Source: Kaiparowitsia implicata GSE-PSE-MK54-09C (GTDB taxonomy: Bacteria > Cyanobacteriota > Cyanobacteriia > Elainellales > Elainellaceae). Taken from it: a DNA stretch of 64,000 bases. Positions within the stretch are counted from its first letter, which is position 1. Each line of letters opens with the position of its first letter. Positions 54,044-63,994 of the stretch are shown piece after piece. The translations under genes and the position numbers were made by a program. The stretch is taken from the NCBI GenBank assembly GCA_019359435.1, contig JAHHHI010000081.1, positions 1 through 64,000 of the forward strand, given 5' to 3'. Below the pieces are notes generated by a model, which saw only the letters and a program-made list of their open reading frames with translations, was not told the DNA's origin and made no database searches.

Positions 54044-54727
54044 ATGCAAACCATCGCATTTAGTGAACTCTTTCCTCTCTTCAACTCCGCTAGTCCCGAG
54101 ACGCTGGAGTGGGTGATGACGAACGCGGTAGAGCACGACTATCCTGCCGGACGTGCCGTGCTCATGGAGGATGCCTGGGGCAACGCCGTTTACTTTATTG
54201 AATCAGGCTGGGTGAAGGTGCGCCGCCACGCAGGAGAATCGGTCGTGACGCTAGCGGTGCTGGGTAAGGGCGATTTCTTTGGTGAAATGGCGATATTGGA
54301 TGAGTCGCCTCGCTCTACTGATGTGGTTGCGCTGTCATCTGTGAAGCTGTTCAGCATTTCGGCCCAGCGGTTCATCCAAACCCTGTTTAAGGATTCGCAA
54401 CTGCACCACCGCATGCTGCAACTGATGGTGCGACGCCTTCGGCAAACCAACTTTCGCTTTCAACTGCGCCGCCAGCCGCCTGCCATTAAGCTGGCAAACG
54501 TGCTGGTGTCAATGGCAGAAAACTATGGGCAGCGCAAGGCCAAGTCCATTGAGATTTTCAATATTCCCATGAAAGACTTGGCGGATGTGAGCGACATCAC
54601 CCCCGAAGAAGCCACCAAAATCATGGAGAAGTTAGATAGCAAAGGCTGGATTCGCATCGACCCTGCCAACCATGTGGTGGATTTGGTGAACCTGCGTCAA
54701 TTGGCGCATCTAGCCGGGCGAATTTAG
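54044..54727 (+). CDS. CRP/FNR-family transcription regulator, second copy
   Basis: A 227-residue regulator with a cyclic-nucleotide-binding-type barrel (residues 15-130: VYFIESGWVKVRR, GKGDFFGEMAILDESPRSTDV). The C-terminal HTH has MKDLADVSDITPEEATKIMEKLDSKGW (near residues 175-205). The DNA-recognition helix has drifted from the RETVTR-type consensus, so its binding site may differ. It is related to the regulator at 16263. Spacing to neighbours suggests a single-gene transcript. Confidence 0.88.
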   Translation: MQTIAFSELFPLFNSASPETLEWVMTNAVEHDYPAGRAVLMEDAWGNAVYFIESGWVKVRRHAGESVVTLAVLGKGDFFGEMAILDESPRSTDVVALSSVKLFSISAQRFIQTLFKDSQLHHRMLQLMVRRLRQTNFRFQLRRQPPAIKLANVLVSMAENYGQRKAKSIEIFNIPMKDLADVSDITPEEATKIMEKLDSKGWIRIDPANHVVDLVNLRQLAHLAGRI

Positions 54728-54900
54728 TGGCTGTGGTGCCTCTGTGGTGCATCTGACTGAGGGCGATCGCCCCTAGCCCCATCAACAGCATCCAGCAGAT
54801 CAATTGAAAATTATCTATAATCCAGATTCGATCCTCTGCCGACTTCCTACAGGTATCGGAACGGCTGGGGATAAACGTTCTGTCGAATCATGGTGGGTTT

Positions 54901-56736
54901 ATGACACACGCGACGCAGTCAACCTCTGCTCCTAAGCCACAGACCCAGTTGGGGTTGCACTATCGCGTAGCAATGCCGCACCCTGAGTCTCACCTGTTTG
55001 AGGTTACGCTGCAGATCACCGGCTGGCATGCAGCAGCAGCCTCGGGTGACTCCTCCTCCTCGCTCGATCTAAAGATGCCCGTCTGGACGCCCGGATCTTA
55101 TCTAGTGCGGGAGTATGCTCGCCATGTGCAAGAGTTTGGGGCAGAAGCGGATGGAACGCCGCTGCGGTGGGCAAAGCTAAGCAAAAACCACTGGCAAGTA
55201 GACCCTGGGGAAGCCCCAGATCCGACCGTTCGCTATCGCGTCTATGCCAACGAGCTAACGGTGCGAACCAACCATTTGGACGGAACCCACGGCTACTTCA
55301 ATGGGGCCGCGCTGTTTTTTTACATCCCTGGGTATCAACACCTGCCGCTACGGGTAGAGGTCGTCCCGCCTCGCTCAACCTGGCACATTACAACCGCGCT
55401 GCAGGCGATTTCTTCTGAGACGGCAACGCCTAGCACGGTTGGCGCTCGCATCTTTGAAGCGGCCGATTTTGACACCCTGGTGGACTGCCCCGTCGAAGTG
55501 GGAGAACATCAGGTCTACGCCTTTGACGTGTTGGGAAAGCCGCATGAGTTTGCGATTTGGGGGCGCGGCAACTACGAGCCAGAGCATCTGCTAGAAGACA
55601 CACGCCAGATTATCGAAACGGAAAGTGCGCTGTTTGGTGGGTTGCCTTACGAGCGCTATCTGTTTTTGCTACATCTGTCTACCCAAGGCTTTGGCGGGCT
55701 AGAACACAAAGATAGCTGCACCCTCAACTATGCCCGGTTTGCGTTTCGCTCGGACGATCGCTACCACCGATTCATGCAGCTTGTCGCACATGAGTTCTTT
55801 CACCTGTGGAACATTAAGCGAATTCGCCCCAAAGCGCTAGAAGTATTTGACTACGACCAGGAAAACTACACGCCGTCGCTCTGGTTTAGCGAAGGCACTA
55901 CCAGTTACTACGACCTAGCCATTCCCCTGCGAGCGGGCATCTATGACGCGCCCACCTATCTCAAAGCACTGGGCAAAGAAATCACTCGCTTTATAACTAC
56001 GCCGGGGCGCGCTGTTCAACCCTTGAGTGAGTCGAGCTTTGATGCCTGGATTAAGCTATATCGGCGGGATGCTAACAGCGACAACAATCAGATGTCGTAC
56101 TACCTGAAGGGGGAAATGGTGACGCTGTTGTTAGATCTGCTCATTCGCGATCGCCATCAGAATCAGCGCTCAATGGACGACGTGATGCGGCACATGTGGC
56201 AGCGCTTTGGCAAAGACGAGGTCGGTTTTACGCCTGATGATCTGGAATCTATGATTGCGTCGGTCGCAGACGTCGATTTGCGCCACTTCTTTCAGCGCTA
56301 TCTGCACACGACTGAGGAATTGCCCTTTAACGAATACTTGGCACCCTTTGGGCTAGCGCTAACGCCCGATGAGACAACCAACCTGCCGCCCTTTACTGGT
56401 CTGACGCTGAAAAGTGACTCGGGACGCGATGTCATTAAGTTTGTGGAATACGACTCACCAGCGCAGCAGGCCGGACTGGATGCGGGCGATGAGCTGCTTG
56501 CGCTGGATGGGCTGCGGGTGACGGCTGACCAGTGGGGCGATCGCCTTAAGGACTATGCCGTGGGCGATCGCCTTCACCTCACCTTTTTCCATCAAGACGA
56601 CTTGCGCACCGTCTCGCTGACGCTTGCCGCACCGCGCCCCACCAGCTATAAACTGGTGCCCGTTGACCACCCCACAGACGCCCAAGCCACGGCGCTCAAG
56701 GGGTGGATTGGCATCGTTCCCAGTGATTTGGTTTGA
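54901..56736 (+). CDS. M61-family (glycyl aminopeptidase-like) metallopeptidase with PDZ domain
   Basis: A 611-residue enzyme. The N-terminal beta domain (residues 1-180) has MPVWTPGSYLVREYARHV, the M61 signature. The zinc motif HEFFH is at residues 297-301 in LVAHEFFHLWNIKRIRP, with the third-ligand segment WFSEGTTSYYDL. A PDZ domain occupies about residues 500-570 (VEYDSPAQQAGLDAGDELLALDG). Members release N-terminal Gly or Ala. No signal peptide, so cytosolic. Confidence 0.93.
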   Translation: MTHATQSTSAPKPQTQLGLHYRVAMPHPESHLFEVTLQITGWHAAAASGDSSSSLDLKMPVWTPGSYLVREYARHVQEFGAEADGTPLRWAKLSKNHWQVDPGEAPDPTVRYRVYANELTVRTNHLDGTHGYFNGAALFFYIPGYQHLPLRVEVVPPRSTWHITTALQAISSETATPSTVGARIFEAADFDTLVDCPVEVGEHQVYAFDVLGKPHEFAIWGRGNYEPEHLLEDTRQIIETESALFGGLPYERYLFLLHLSTQGFGGLEHKDSCTLNYARFAFRSDDRYHRFMQLVAHEFFHLWNIKRIRPKALEVFDYDQENYTPSLWFSEGTTSYYDLAIPLRAGIYDAPTYLKALGKEITRFITTPGRAVQPLSESSFDAWIKLYRRDANSDNNQMSYYLKGEMVTLLLDLLIRDRHQNQRSMDDVMRHMWQRFGKDEVGFTPDDLESMIASVADVDLRHFFQRYLHTTEELPFNEYLAPFGLALTPDETTNLPPFTGLTLKSDSGRDVIKFVEYDSPAQQAGLDAGDELLALDGLRVTADQWGDRLKDYAVGDRLHLTFFHQDDLRTVSLTLAAPRPTSYKLVPVDHPTDAQATALKGWIGIVPSDLV

Positions 56737-56996
56737 TCTTTTTGGTTTGATCTTGGGGAAAGGGGGCGATCGCCGCTCATAGGATGTGAGTGCTGTAGCC
56801 ACGGGCGAAGCATCCCCCGTTTTGGTGGCCTCACAGTCATAGGCTCAAGTGAATTCACATCTGCCAGAGCCATGGCTTGTTGTAACGGCATGTAACCAAC
56901 TCTGGAACATTTTGTTGAGCAACTGAGCCTAGTGAAAGGGGTGTGGTAGGTTTGCCAGTATCACCACCCTCAACTGTATCTGGAGGATTCTAACCC

Positions 56997-57482
56997 ATGC
57001 CGCTCCCTACTCCACCGCCCCCATCCATCAGCCCGAGCCAAATGAACATTCTGCGCATTGTGGCCTCGATGGCGTGGGCCGACGGCAACCTAGCCGAAGA
57101 AGAAGTCGATCTCATGCTTGATCGGTTTAGTGGCATGTTTGCTGCCGATGCACCCCAAATGCAATCGCTCCGGCAAGAGCTGCGCGATTACATGATGCAA
57201 AACATTCCGCTAGAAGAACTGATCCCCAAACTGCAAACAGCAGCAGAAAAAGAACTGGTGCTGCAACTCGGATATGAGGTGATTAGCTCTAGCTCGCGCA
57301 CTCCCGAAGAAGCGCTCATTAACGCCGACGAAGCGGATGAGTATCAGAAGCTAATCACCCTGCTAGGCTTTGCCCCTGAAACTGTGCAGCGGATCGAAGC
57401 AGAAGCTCGAACAGCCCTCAGCACTGATGAAACGATGATAGATCGGCTAACACGTCAATTAGAAGTTTTCATGCAGGGTTAA
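56997..57482 (+). CDS. TerB-like helical protein
   Basis: A 161-residue all-helical protein with the TerB/TerB-N-type pattern NILRIVASMAWADGNLAEEEVDLML near residue 15. Conserved acids typical of metal-sensing TerB domains are present (D in ADGNL, EEE). The role is unknown; TerB domains occur in stress and phage-defence contexts. Isolated gene. Confidence 0.75.
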   Translation: MPLPTPPPPSISPSQMNILRIVASMAWADGNLAEEEVDLMLDRFSGMFAADAPQMQSLRQELRDYMMQNIPLEELIPKLQTAAEKELVLQLGYEVISSSSRTPEEALINADEADEYQKLITLLGFAPETVQRIEAEARTALSTDETMIDRLTRQLEVFMQG

Positions 57483-57639
57483 TGCAACCCGGCTCTAGAA
57501 AACATTAGAAGCCAGCGTTTGCTAAAGCAACCCAACGGTGGGCAAGGCCGATTATTCCTGTGGGTTTCTTCGCTCACAGGGTTCTACAAAAACCAGAGGC
57601 TTCACTGCCGGGGGGGCAGGGCAGTGCAACCAGACAAAA

Positions 57640-57686
57640 ACGAGCGCCTGTTCAACCCTGCGATGCAGGAGTAAACAGGCGCTCGT
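57640..57686. repeat. Nested double hairpin between TerB-like and hydrolase genes
   Basis: Outer stem ACGAGCGCCTGTT with AACAGGCGCTCGT (13 bp, perfect), inner stem CCTGC-GAT-GCAGG. No T-run follows. It lies between convergent genes and may serve both as a terminator. Confidence 0.6.
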
Positions 57687-57769
57687 GCCTAGAGCTGGTT
57701 TACGCACTGGACTTTTGCGATTGGCAGGTTCGATCAATCTCAATGTCGCAGACGCTGCCCGTCAATCCA

Positions 57770-58603
57770 TTACGCCACGCCGTTTTGGCGGAACCAAGCT
57801 TGCAAACGCTCCCAGCCATCTTGGGCTGCCTCTTCGCGGTAGCTGGGGCGATAGTCCGCGTGGAACGCGTGGGGTGCATCGGGATAGATTACAAATTCAG
57901 ATGCACTGTTGGCGGCGGCGATCGCCCCTTCCATTTCCTCTACGGTCGTCAGCGGAATACCCGTATCTTCCCCGCCATAGAGCCCCAGCACAGGTGCTTT
58001 GAGGTATGCCGCTACATCAACAGGATAGGTTGGCTGCAGCGGCGTAGAATCGCCCACTAAGCGGCCATACCAAGCGACTCCGGCCTTAACGCCAGCATTA
58101 TGTGCGGTATAAAGCCAGGTGATCCGACCGCCCCAACAAAATCCGGTGACCCCCAGACGCTCCGTGTCACCCCCATTGGCGCTAGCCCATAGCACCGCTG
58201 CATCTAAGTCTGAAAGCACCTGAGTATCGGGCACTTCATTCACAATCGGGCGAATCTCATCGATGCTGGTGAGCTGAGAGACATCGCCTTGCCGAAAAAA
58301 CAGTTCAGGGGCGATCGCCAAATAGCCCAACTGAGCAAAGCGGCGGCAAACGTCCTGAATGTGCTCATGCACCCCAAAGATTTCTTGCACCACCAGCACC
58401 ACCGGCACGTTGCCGCTAGACTCGGGCATCGCGCGATAGGCCGGAATTTCTCCATCTGCCACGGGGATATTGACCTGACCTGCAATCAGCCCATCGGTAT
58501 CGGTGGTGATGGTCGCAGCCGCAATGGGGCGCACCGCCATCGCGAATCCAGCCGCCAGCGTGCCTGCAATCAACTGCCGCCGGCCAAACAAACCGTCTGC
58601 CAT
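57770..58603 (-). CDS. Dienelactone-hydrolase-family protein, Tat-exported
   Basis: A 277-residue alpha/beta hydrolase. The N-terminus [18 protein letters not shown] looks like a twin-arginine signal, so export is likely. The nucleophile is C156 in GFCWGG. The Asp is in GGEDTGIP near residue 205, and the His is in APHAFHAD near residue 254. The cysteine nucleophile is the hallmark of dienelactone hydrolases. The substrate is unknown. An export signal on this family is unusual in its simplest form. Confidence 0.88.
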   Translation of the reverse strand: MADGLFGRRQLIAGTLAAGFAMAVRPIAAATITTDTDGLIAGQVNIPVADGEIPAYRAMPESSGNVPVVLVVQEIFGVHEHIQDVCRRFAQLGYLAIAPELFFRQGDVSQLTSIDEIRPIVNEVPDTQVLSDLDAAVLWASANGGDTERLGVTGFCWGGRITWLYTAHNAGVKAGVAWYGRLVGDSTPLQPTYPVDVAAYLKAPVLGLYGGEDTGIPLTTVEEMEGAIAAANSASEFVIYPDAPHAFHADYRPSYREEAAQDGWERLQAWFRQNGVA

Positions 58604-58716
58604 GAACCTACTTCCTCAATGAACGCATTCATCCTTAGATTACATTAAGGAATGTAAAATGTTGACATCTCTCTGGCTAGAGACTTAGGGTAAGCGCCCA
58701 TGAAAATAGACACGGT

Positions 58717-59297
58717 ATGGATGGGTACTGCGGTCAGCGAATTTCGATTGTAGGCACAACTGGCTCGGGAAAGACAACCCTGGCCCATTAGGTCGCACAG
58801 CGTTTGCAGATTCCCCACATTGAATTGGATGCCTTGCATTGGGAGCCTAATTGGACGCCGATTTCAGACGATTGCTTTCGTGAGCGCGTAGCGGCGGCTC
58901 TGTCGGGCGATCGCTGGGTTATCGATGGAACTATAGTCAAGTGCGAGATTTGGTTTGGCAGTGGGCCGATACGGTGGTTTTTCTAGATTACTCATTTGGA
59001 GTTGTGCTGCGACGGTTATGGCGACGGACTCTACGGCGATCGCTCTACCAAGTCCCCCTGTGGAATGGCAACCGGGAGACCTTTTCAAAAGCGTTTTTGA
59101 GCCACGATTCTATCTTGCTGTGGATGCTGAAAACCTACCGACGAAACCGCAGAAAATACCCGGCCCTGATTCAGCAACCCGCCTATGCTCACCTGACGAT
59201 AGTTCAGTTGCGATCGCCCCGTCTTACCCAAGCCTGGCTCTCGCAGATTGGGCTAGGGGGAAATGCGCTGGTGATGGGCGATCGCCTTAGCCCCTAA
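58717..59297 (+). pseudogene. P-loop NTPase/kinase-like gene, broken by a stop and a frameshift
   Basis: Translated with corrections, the region gives a P-loop nucleotide kinase-like protein (ISIVGTTGSGKTTLAH, then VAQRLQIPHIELDALHWEPN), similar to DNA-topology-modulation FlaR-like/adenylate-kinase-fold proteins. The reading frame is cut by TAG at 58799-58801, where a CAG (Gln) is expected. It then shifts by a lost base near 58927-58931, after which DLVWQWADTVVFLDYSFG and WLSQIGLGGNALVMGDRL follow in another frame. Two lesions indicate a decayed gene; a sequencing error could explain only one of them. No function is expected. Confidence 0.75.
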
Positions 59298-59336
59298 CCG
59301 CGCGAGTATGCTGCACCCTCGCCGAGCAGTCTTCCC

Positions 59337-60863
59337 TTAGGGCGACGGTTCGGCCTCAGCGGCGTCCTTCCCAGACTTCAACAGCGGGAACGCAATCACA
59401 TCCCGAATGCTAGCGGAGTCTGTCAGCAGCATTGCCAACCGATCAATCCCCATGCCCATGCCCACCGTAGGCGGCAGGCCATACTCCAGCGCCAGCAAAA
59501 AGTCTTCATCCACCTCGTGCGCCTCCAAATCGCCTGCGGCTTTGCGGGCAGCCTGCGCCTCAAACCGCAGGCGCTGATCGATGGGGTCCGTTAGCTCAGA
59601 GAACCCATTGGCCGTCTCTCGTCCCACAATGAATAGTTCAAAGCGCTCTACCAGACCCGGTTTACTGCGGTGGGGCTTCGCCAAGGGCGAAATCTCTACC
59701 GGATAGTCGGTAACAAACGTGGGTTGAATCAGCGTGGGTTCCACCTTTTGCTCAAACGCTTCATTTAGCACCCGTCCAATTGCATCGCACTTGTCAAGGT
59801 TGGTAATGCCCGCCGCTGTCGCTGCCGCTTTGGCCTCATCCAACGACTGAAACTGAGCAAAATCAACCCCTATTGCGTCTTGCACAATCTCGTGCATCGA
59901 CACGCGTCGCCAGGGCGGGGTGAGATCGATCGGTTGCCCTTGATAGGTAAGCGCCAGCGAGGGGCAAACCGACTGCGCCACCGCCACAATCAACTCCTCC
60001 GTTAGCGCCATCATGTCGTGATAGTCGCCATAGGCCCAATACACCTCAATCGAGGTAAATTCGGGATTGTGGCGGGTGGAGATACCCTCATTGCGAAAAA
60101 TGCGACCAATTTCAAACACCTTCTCAAATCCGCCCACCACTAGCCGCTTCAGGTGCAGCTCGGTGGCAATTCGCAAGTACAACTCCATGTCCAGGGTGTT
60201 GTGATAAGTGACGAAGGGGCGAGCATCTGCGCCGCCTGCCTCACTTTGCAACACCGGAGTTTCAATTTCTAGAAAGTCGCGCTGGGTCAAAAACTGGCGA
60301 ATGCTGGTGGTGATTTGCGCCCGCCGCCGAAAGGTATTGCGCACCTCGGGGTTAACAATTAAATCTACATAGCGCTGGCGGTAGCGCTTTTCGACGTCGG
60401 TTAACCCATGCCACTTGTCGGGCAGGGGTTGAAGCGACTTTGTGAGAATGGCGTATTGGTTAACTTTGATCGACAACTCGCCCTTATCGGTGCGCTTAAG
60501 GGTGCCCCGCACCCCAAAGAAGTCTCCGGCATCGGTCAGGGTTTTAAGGTGGTCAAAGGCCTCTGCATCCGTATCGGCCATGCCGTCTTGGATAGTTTGC
60601 CTATCGAGGTAGAGCTGGAGGGTGCCTGTCTCATCTTGTAGGGTGAAAAACGCCAGCTTGCCAAAGACGCGGCGGTTCATAATGCGACCGGCGATCGCCA
60701 CTTCATCCCCCACTTCTGCCCCATTCTCTAAGTCCGCATATTTATCCTGCAACTCAGCAGCATTGTGCGTCACATCCCAACGGTATGCATAGGGATTAAA
60801 GCCGAGGTCTCGCAGCTGCTGGGCTTTTTCAATTCGAGTTGCACGGAGATCGTCAGATGCCAT
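59337..60863 (-). CDS. lysS: Lysyl-tRNA synthetase (class II)
   Basis: Class II enzyme of 508 residues. An OB-fold anticodon-binding domain (around residues 30-170) has [23 protein letters not shown]. The catalytic domain has motif 1 ([28 protein letters not shown], in part), motif 2 ([20 protein letters not shown]) and motif 3 ([22 protein letters not shown]). The start is the ATG at 60863 ([17 protein letters not shown]); the frame is open further, but the codons are not protein-like. Its neighbour on the same strand is an ABC-2 permease. Confidence 0.95.
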   Translation of the reverse strand: MASDDLRATRIEKAQQLRDLGFNPYAYRWDVTHNAAELQDKYADLENGAEVGDEVAIAGRIMNRRVFGKLAFFTLQDETGTLQLYLDRQTIQDGMADTDAEAFDHLKTLTDAGDFFGVRGTLKRTDKGELSIKVNQYAILTKSLQPLPDKWHGLTDVEKRYRQRYVDLIVNPEVRNTFRRRAQITTSIRQFLTQRDFLEIETPVLQSEAGGADARPFVTYHNTLDMELYLRIATELHLKRLVVGGFEKVFEIGRIFRNEGISTRHNPEFTSIEVYWAYGDYHDMMALTEELIVAVAQSVCPSLALTYQGQPIDLTPPWRRVSMHEIVQDAIGVDFAQFQSLDEAKAAATAAGITNLDKCDAIGRVLNEAFEQKVEPTLIQPTFVTDYPVEISPLAKPHRSKPGLVERFELFIVGRETANGFSELTDPIDQRLRFEAQAARKAAGDLEAHEVDEDFLLALEYGLPPTVGMGMGIDRLAMLLTDSASIRDVIAFPLLKSGKDAAEAEPSP

Positions 60864-60937
60864 TTGAGAGTTGGGTATTAGGGGTTGTGGGTTAAGGGTT
60901 AGGATGTTGCAGCTTTTTGTTGACCGCCGACCAGCCC

Positions 60938-61897
60938 TCAATCTTTTTGATGAGAGAACTGATAGGCGCCGATCGCAGAGAGGGCGATCGCCGCGACCAG
61001 CAACACCGCAATACTGTACCAGGGAAAGCGAGCCAATGGCTCATACACCGCCGCTCGCAGTGCCGTTGTTGTGTATGTCAGAGGCAGCAGGTAAACGATC
61101 CCCTTGAGCACCAGCGGCAGCGTTGCCGGGTCGAAAAACGTAGCCCCCAAGAACGACATGGGCACAATCAAAAAGTTGTTGAGCAGTCCCACTTCTTCCA
61201 ACGACTTCACGTTGAGCCCCACAATCACGCCCAACCCGGCAAACACGGCGCAGTTGAGCACCAGCACGAGCAAAAACAGCGGGCTGAGAAAGTTAAGGTT
61301 GCGGGTAAAGAGGAGGGCGATCGCCACCACCGACACAGAAGTCATCAGCCCTCGCACCACGCCCGCGAGCATCTTCCCCAAAAACAAAGCCAGTGGCGGA
61401 GACGGCAGCAACAAAATCTCCTCAAACGTTTTGCTATACAGCCGCTCCCCGCAGATCGAAAACGTCGTGCCACCAAAACAAATGGTCATCGACGACAATG
61501 CCACCATTCCCGGCAGAATGAACTGGAGGTAGCTGTCTCCCACAGGCGGCTCCATCGCTGAGTCGAGGGCGCTCCCCAGCCCCAGCCCAAACGCCAGAAT
61601 ATAGATCAGCGGCGACACCAAGCCGGACGCTATGACTTGGGGGGCGCGCACCCGCAAATCAAGCCAGTCTCCCCAAAAGACCGTTAGGCTGTCGCTGAAC
61701 AGCGTTTTCAACGAGCCAGAGTGGGAAGAACGGAGGAACTTTAAAGAGGGCTGGGAAGTCACAGACGGCAAACCTCGGAATATTGAGTGCAAAAGACGCG
61801 GCAGATGGTTAGAAACACACTCGGCAAACCCGCTTAGAGAAACGCGAGGAGCAGGGATAATGGCGATCGCCATCCTGCGACGCTTTAATTTTGACAT
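60938..61897 (-). CDS. ABC-2-type transporter permease
   Basis: A 319-residue integral membrane protein with six hydrophobic segments (for example [86 protein letters not shown]). It begins with a basic segment of about 60 residues that may be disordered or non-coding. ABC-2 permeases export polysaccharides, lipids or drugs with a separate ATPase, which is not in this window. It lies upstream of lysS on the same strand (74 bases). Confidence 0.85.
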   Translation of the reverse strand: MSKLKRRRMAIAIIPAPRVSLSGFAECVSNHLPRLLHSIFRGLPSVTSQPSLKFLRSSHSGSLKTLFSDSLTVFWGDWLDLRVRAPQVIASGLVSPLIYILAFGLGLGSALDSAMEPPVGDSYLQFILPGMVALSSMTICFGGTTFSICGERLYSKTFEEILLLPSPPLALFLGKMLAGVVRGLMTSVSVVAIALLFTRNLNFLSPLFLLVLVLNCAVFAGLGVIVGLNVKSLEEVGLLNNFLIVPMSFLGATFFDPATLPLVLKGIVYLLPLTYTTTALRAAVYEPLARFPWYSIAVLLVAAIALSAIGAYQFSHQKD

Positions 61898-62211
61898 TTC
61901 TTTACGCCTTCTGCTGCACGGGGCTGAGTTCTAGCCCCCAATCTCAGAGGTCTTCCCTCCGCGTCCAGAGGCTGGTCTAGGCCTATGTAAAGGTAAAGTC
62001 TGTGTACAGGCTTAGAGGGGATGGGGGCAGAGACACCCTGCCTCCTGCTAACTCAACGGCTTCGGGCGATCGCCCAATGAATTTCTCGAAGCCTTCCTCA
62101 GCGCATCAAGCCTGACGATTTTAGGACGCAGCAGCTATACTATTGGATAAGATTATGTGGTTTAATGACCCAAGTCTTGACTATCCATTTACCTACCCGT
62201 TCATCTCAGAT
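61898..62211. other. Divergent gap between ABC-2 permease and DUF3172 genes
   Basis: 314 bases without a gene. No repeats or strong hairpins seen. Promoters for both genes should lie here. Confidence 0.4.
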
Positions 62212-62790
62212 ATGAGACGAAGAAACAGCATGCCACCCAGAAGCACATTGCCTAGGCCGCCTGTGGACAAGCCACAGAGCAAGTCACCTATTGCGGCAGC
62301 ATTTAGCTATGCCTCAGTCGCTGTGATGGCGGCTGTGTTTATTTTGGGGATTGGGCTAGGAATCGCCTTCAGCTCGACGGCGAACTTTGGTGTTGAAAAC
62401 GTCGCCTCACGGGAGGTCATTGACCGCAGCGCCCCAAACGCGGAACTATGTGCGAGCTATGGTGCCAGCTCCATCACGATGGATCTGCGCGCCTTTGTGA
62501 CACTCAACCCCTTCAACGTCTATGTATCTCAGCCAATGATGCAGCCCGGATGCGTGCTGCGGAGCACCAACTGGTCAATTCTAGAACGTAAGAATTTGGT
62601 AAGTTCGAATGATGTGAAGCAGTGTCGTCAACGGCTGAACACCTTTGGCTTCACGGGCGATATCGATCGCCCCAATGAGCGACCCAAGATTGATTGCCTG
62701 TACCAAAATGATGCAGCTAAAAACCTCTTCCTAAACCAGCCCGGGTTTGGCGATGGTGGTGGTTTACCTAGAGAAACCAATCGATTTTAA
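62212..62790 (+). CDS. DUF3172 family membrane protein
   Basis: A 192-residue protein with a basic N-terminus, one membrane helix (SYASVAVMAAVFILGIGLGIAF, described in part) and a conserved lumenal or periplasmic domain. Motifs include APNAELCASYGASSITMD, TLNPFNVYVSQPMMQPGCVLRS and CLYQNDAAKNLFLNQPGFG, diagnostic of DUF3172. Four cysteines could form disulfides. The start is uncertain (TTG 62143, ATG 62155, ATG 62212 or ATG 62230); 62212 is chosen as the first ATG consistent with the charged head. Function unknown. Confidence 0.75.
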   Translation: MRRRNSMPPRSTLPRPPVDKPQSKSPIAAAFSYASVAVMAAVFILGIGLGIAFSSTANFGVENVASREVIDRSAPNAELCASYGASSITMDLRAFVTLNPFNVYVSQPMMQPGCVLRSTNWSILERKNLVSSNDVKQCRQRLNTFGFTGDIDRPNERPKIDCLYQNDAAKNLFLNQPGFGDGGGLPRETNRF

Positions 62791-62830
62791 GACGGGTTTC
62801 TCTCGTGACCAAATAAGCTGTGCTTAACCT

Positions 62831-62871
62831 AAAAACAATGAGCCGTGGATTATCCACGGCTCATTGTTTTT
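62831..62871 (+). terminator. Intrinsic terminator of DUF3172
   Basis: AAAAACAATGAGCCGTGGA and TCCACGGCTCATTGTTTTT form a perfect 19-bp stem with a TTA loop; the A-rich arm mirrors the T-rich tail, so it may work in both directions. Confidence 0.9.
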
Positions 62872-62940
62872 GGTTGGTATGGTTTTGGTTGGTATGTTTT
62901 TGGTTGGTATGGTTTTGGTTGGTATGGTTTTGGTTGGTAT
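62866..62940. repeat. Tandem repeat, five copies of a 15-bp unit
   Basis: GGTTTTGGTTGGTAT repeats five times with minor changes directly after the terminator stem. An 88-codon frame over it only encodes the repeat (LVGM units) and is not a gene. Confidence 0.8.
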
Positions 62941-62997
62941 GGCGCTTGAAGCACTACTGCAAGACGATTATCACCCTGCTAAATCTCTAGAGCAGAA

Positions 62998-63387
62998 CTA
63001 CGCATTGTGGGTATCTGCAAGCACTCGCCGCAGATTAAGCAGCGACACAGTTTGTCCTAGATTGAGCGGCAGCATCGACACGCCTTCAATGGAGGATTGC
63101 ACCCAGCCATCGCCCCACTGCCAGCGGTGATAGCCATCAATGCCTTGGCTCAGCAACAGCCACAAGCAACGAGTTGAGGCCTGTTCCACCCGATGAACAA
63201 CCGCAACTGGGCCAAGCCAGCTTGTAAACTGCATCCCCACTGTCAATGCATTAGGGAGATCGGGAGAGAGTCGATTTGGGAGCATCCACTGGCGAATTTG
63301 TTCAGGTCGCAGCAAGCATTGACTAATTTTCGACTCGGATGCATCTACTTCAATTCTGAGCTGACTTTGTTGATAAATTCCAAACAT
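62998..63387 (-). CDS. SRPBCC-like (START/polyketide-cyclase-fold) protein
   Basis: A 129-residue protein. The pattern RIEVDASESKISQCLLRPEQIRQWMLPNRLSP near its N-terminus, followed by alternating strands (TVGMQFTSWLGPVAVVHRVEQA) and ending with a long helix VSLLNLRRVL, suggests the SRPBCC lipid- or ligand-binding fold. The start at 63387 (MFGIYQQSQLRIEV) is preferred over 63447. It is convergent with the DUF3172 gene. Function unknown. Confidence 0.7.
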   Translation of the reverse strand: MFGIYQQSQLRIEVDASESKISQCLLRPEQIRQWMLPNRLSPDLPNALTVGMQFTSWLGPVAVVHRVEQASTRCLWLLLSQGIDGYHRWQWGDGWVQSSIEGVSMLPLNLGQTVSLLNLRRVLADTHNA

Positions 63388-63539
63388 CACACAACCATGA
63401 CAAAGGGGCGGGGGAGAGCTTGTTGCAATAATTCTGGAGTGTGGCAACTCTGCGCCCCTGCTCCAAAATCATCGCCTGTTGAGGAACTGCCGAAGGTTGC
63501 GCAAACGTGCGATCGCACCAAACGATGGCGTTGGTCAAC

Positions 63540-63839
63540 TTACTCATCGGGTTCGATAGTACTGGTGAGGCCATGATTCTTGAGCGTTTCGCAATAAAAC
63601 TCGGCGTGTTCTTGGGCGCAGGTAATCACCAGTCCTACACCGTTCATGTGCGTTTCCATCATGATGTTTACGGCCTGAGGTGCCGTTAGCCCAGATACAG
63701 TTTTCATCAATACTTGCACCACATACTCCATGCTGTTGACATCGTCGTTGTGCAACAGCACTTTGTATCGGGGAGCAGGTTTTTTGGAGGCGGACTTATC
63801 AGGAGTAACAGAGCGCTTTTCTAATGTTTCTACTGACAT
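63540..63839 (-). CDS. clpS: ATP-dependent Clp protease adaptor ClpS
   Basis: A 99-residue adaptor that delivers N-degron substrates to the ClpA/ClpC protease. The diagnostic segment is YKVLLHNDDVNSMEYVVQVLMKTV (residues 26-49), with the Asn-Asp-Asp acidic pocket, followed by VNIMMETHMNGVGLV, typical of the substrate pocket. The ATG at 63839 has a plausible start context. Cyanobacteria often have two ClpS paralogues; which one this is remains unclear. Confidence 0.93.
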   Translation of the reverse strand: MSVETLEKRSVTPDKSASKKPAPRYKVLLHNDDVNSMEYVVQVLMKTVSGLTAPQAVNIMMETHMNGVGLVITCAQEHAEFYCETLKNHGLTSTIEPDE

Positions 63840-63952
63840 GGCAAACCTTCGCTAGAAATTTTATCGACTACGTGTCTACCCTATCTTGTGCAGGAGCCGC
63901 TATCGCTGCTGTGAGCAAAGGAGCCTGCAGTTGTGAGAGCTGTAGACAGTAT

Positions 63953-63994
63953 GTGACTTGGCATTTGTGACTTGGTATTTGGGACTCGGTATTC
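63953..63994. repeat. Tandem repeat, three copies of a 14-bp unit
   Basis: GTGACTTGGCATTT, GTGACTTGGTATTT and GGGACTCGGTATTC follow each other at the window edge, upstream of clpS. It may continue beyond the window. Confidence 0.7.

Noticed and set aside
62866-62940. CRISPR array.
   Set aside because: The units are directly adjacent without spacers.
62864-63130. Open frame of 88 codons with repeated LVGM units.
   Set aside because: It only translates the 15-bp tandem repeat and a region antisense to the SRPBCC-like gene; no start signal.
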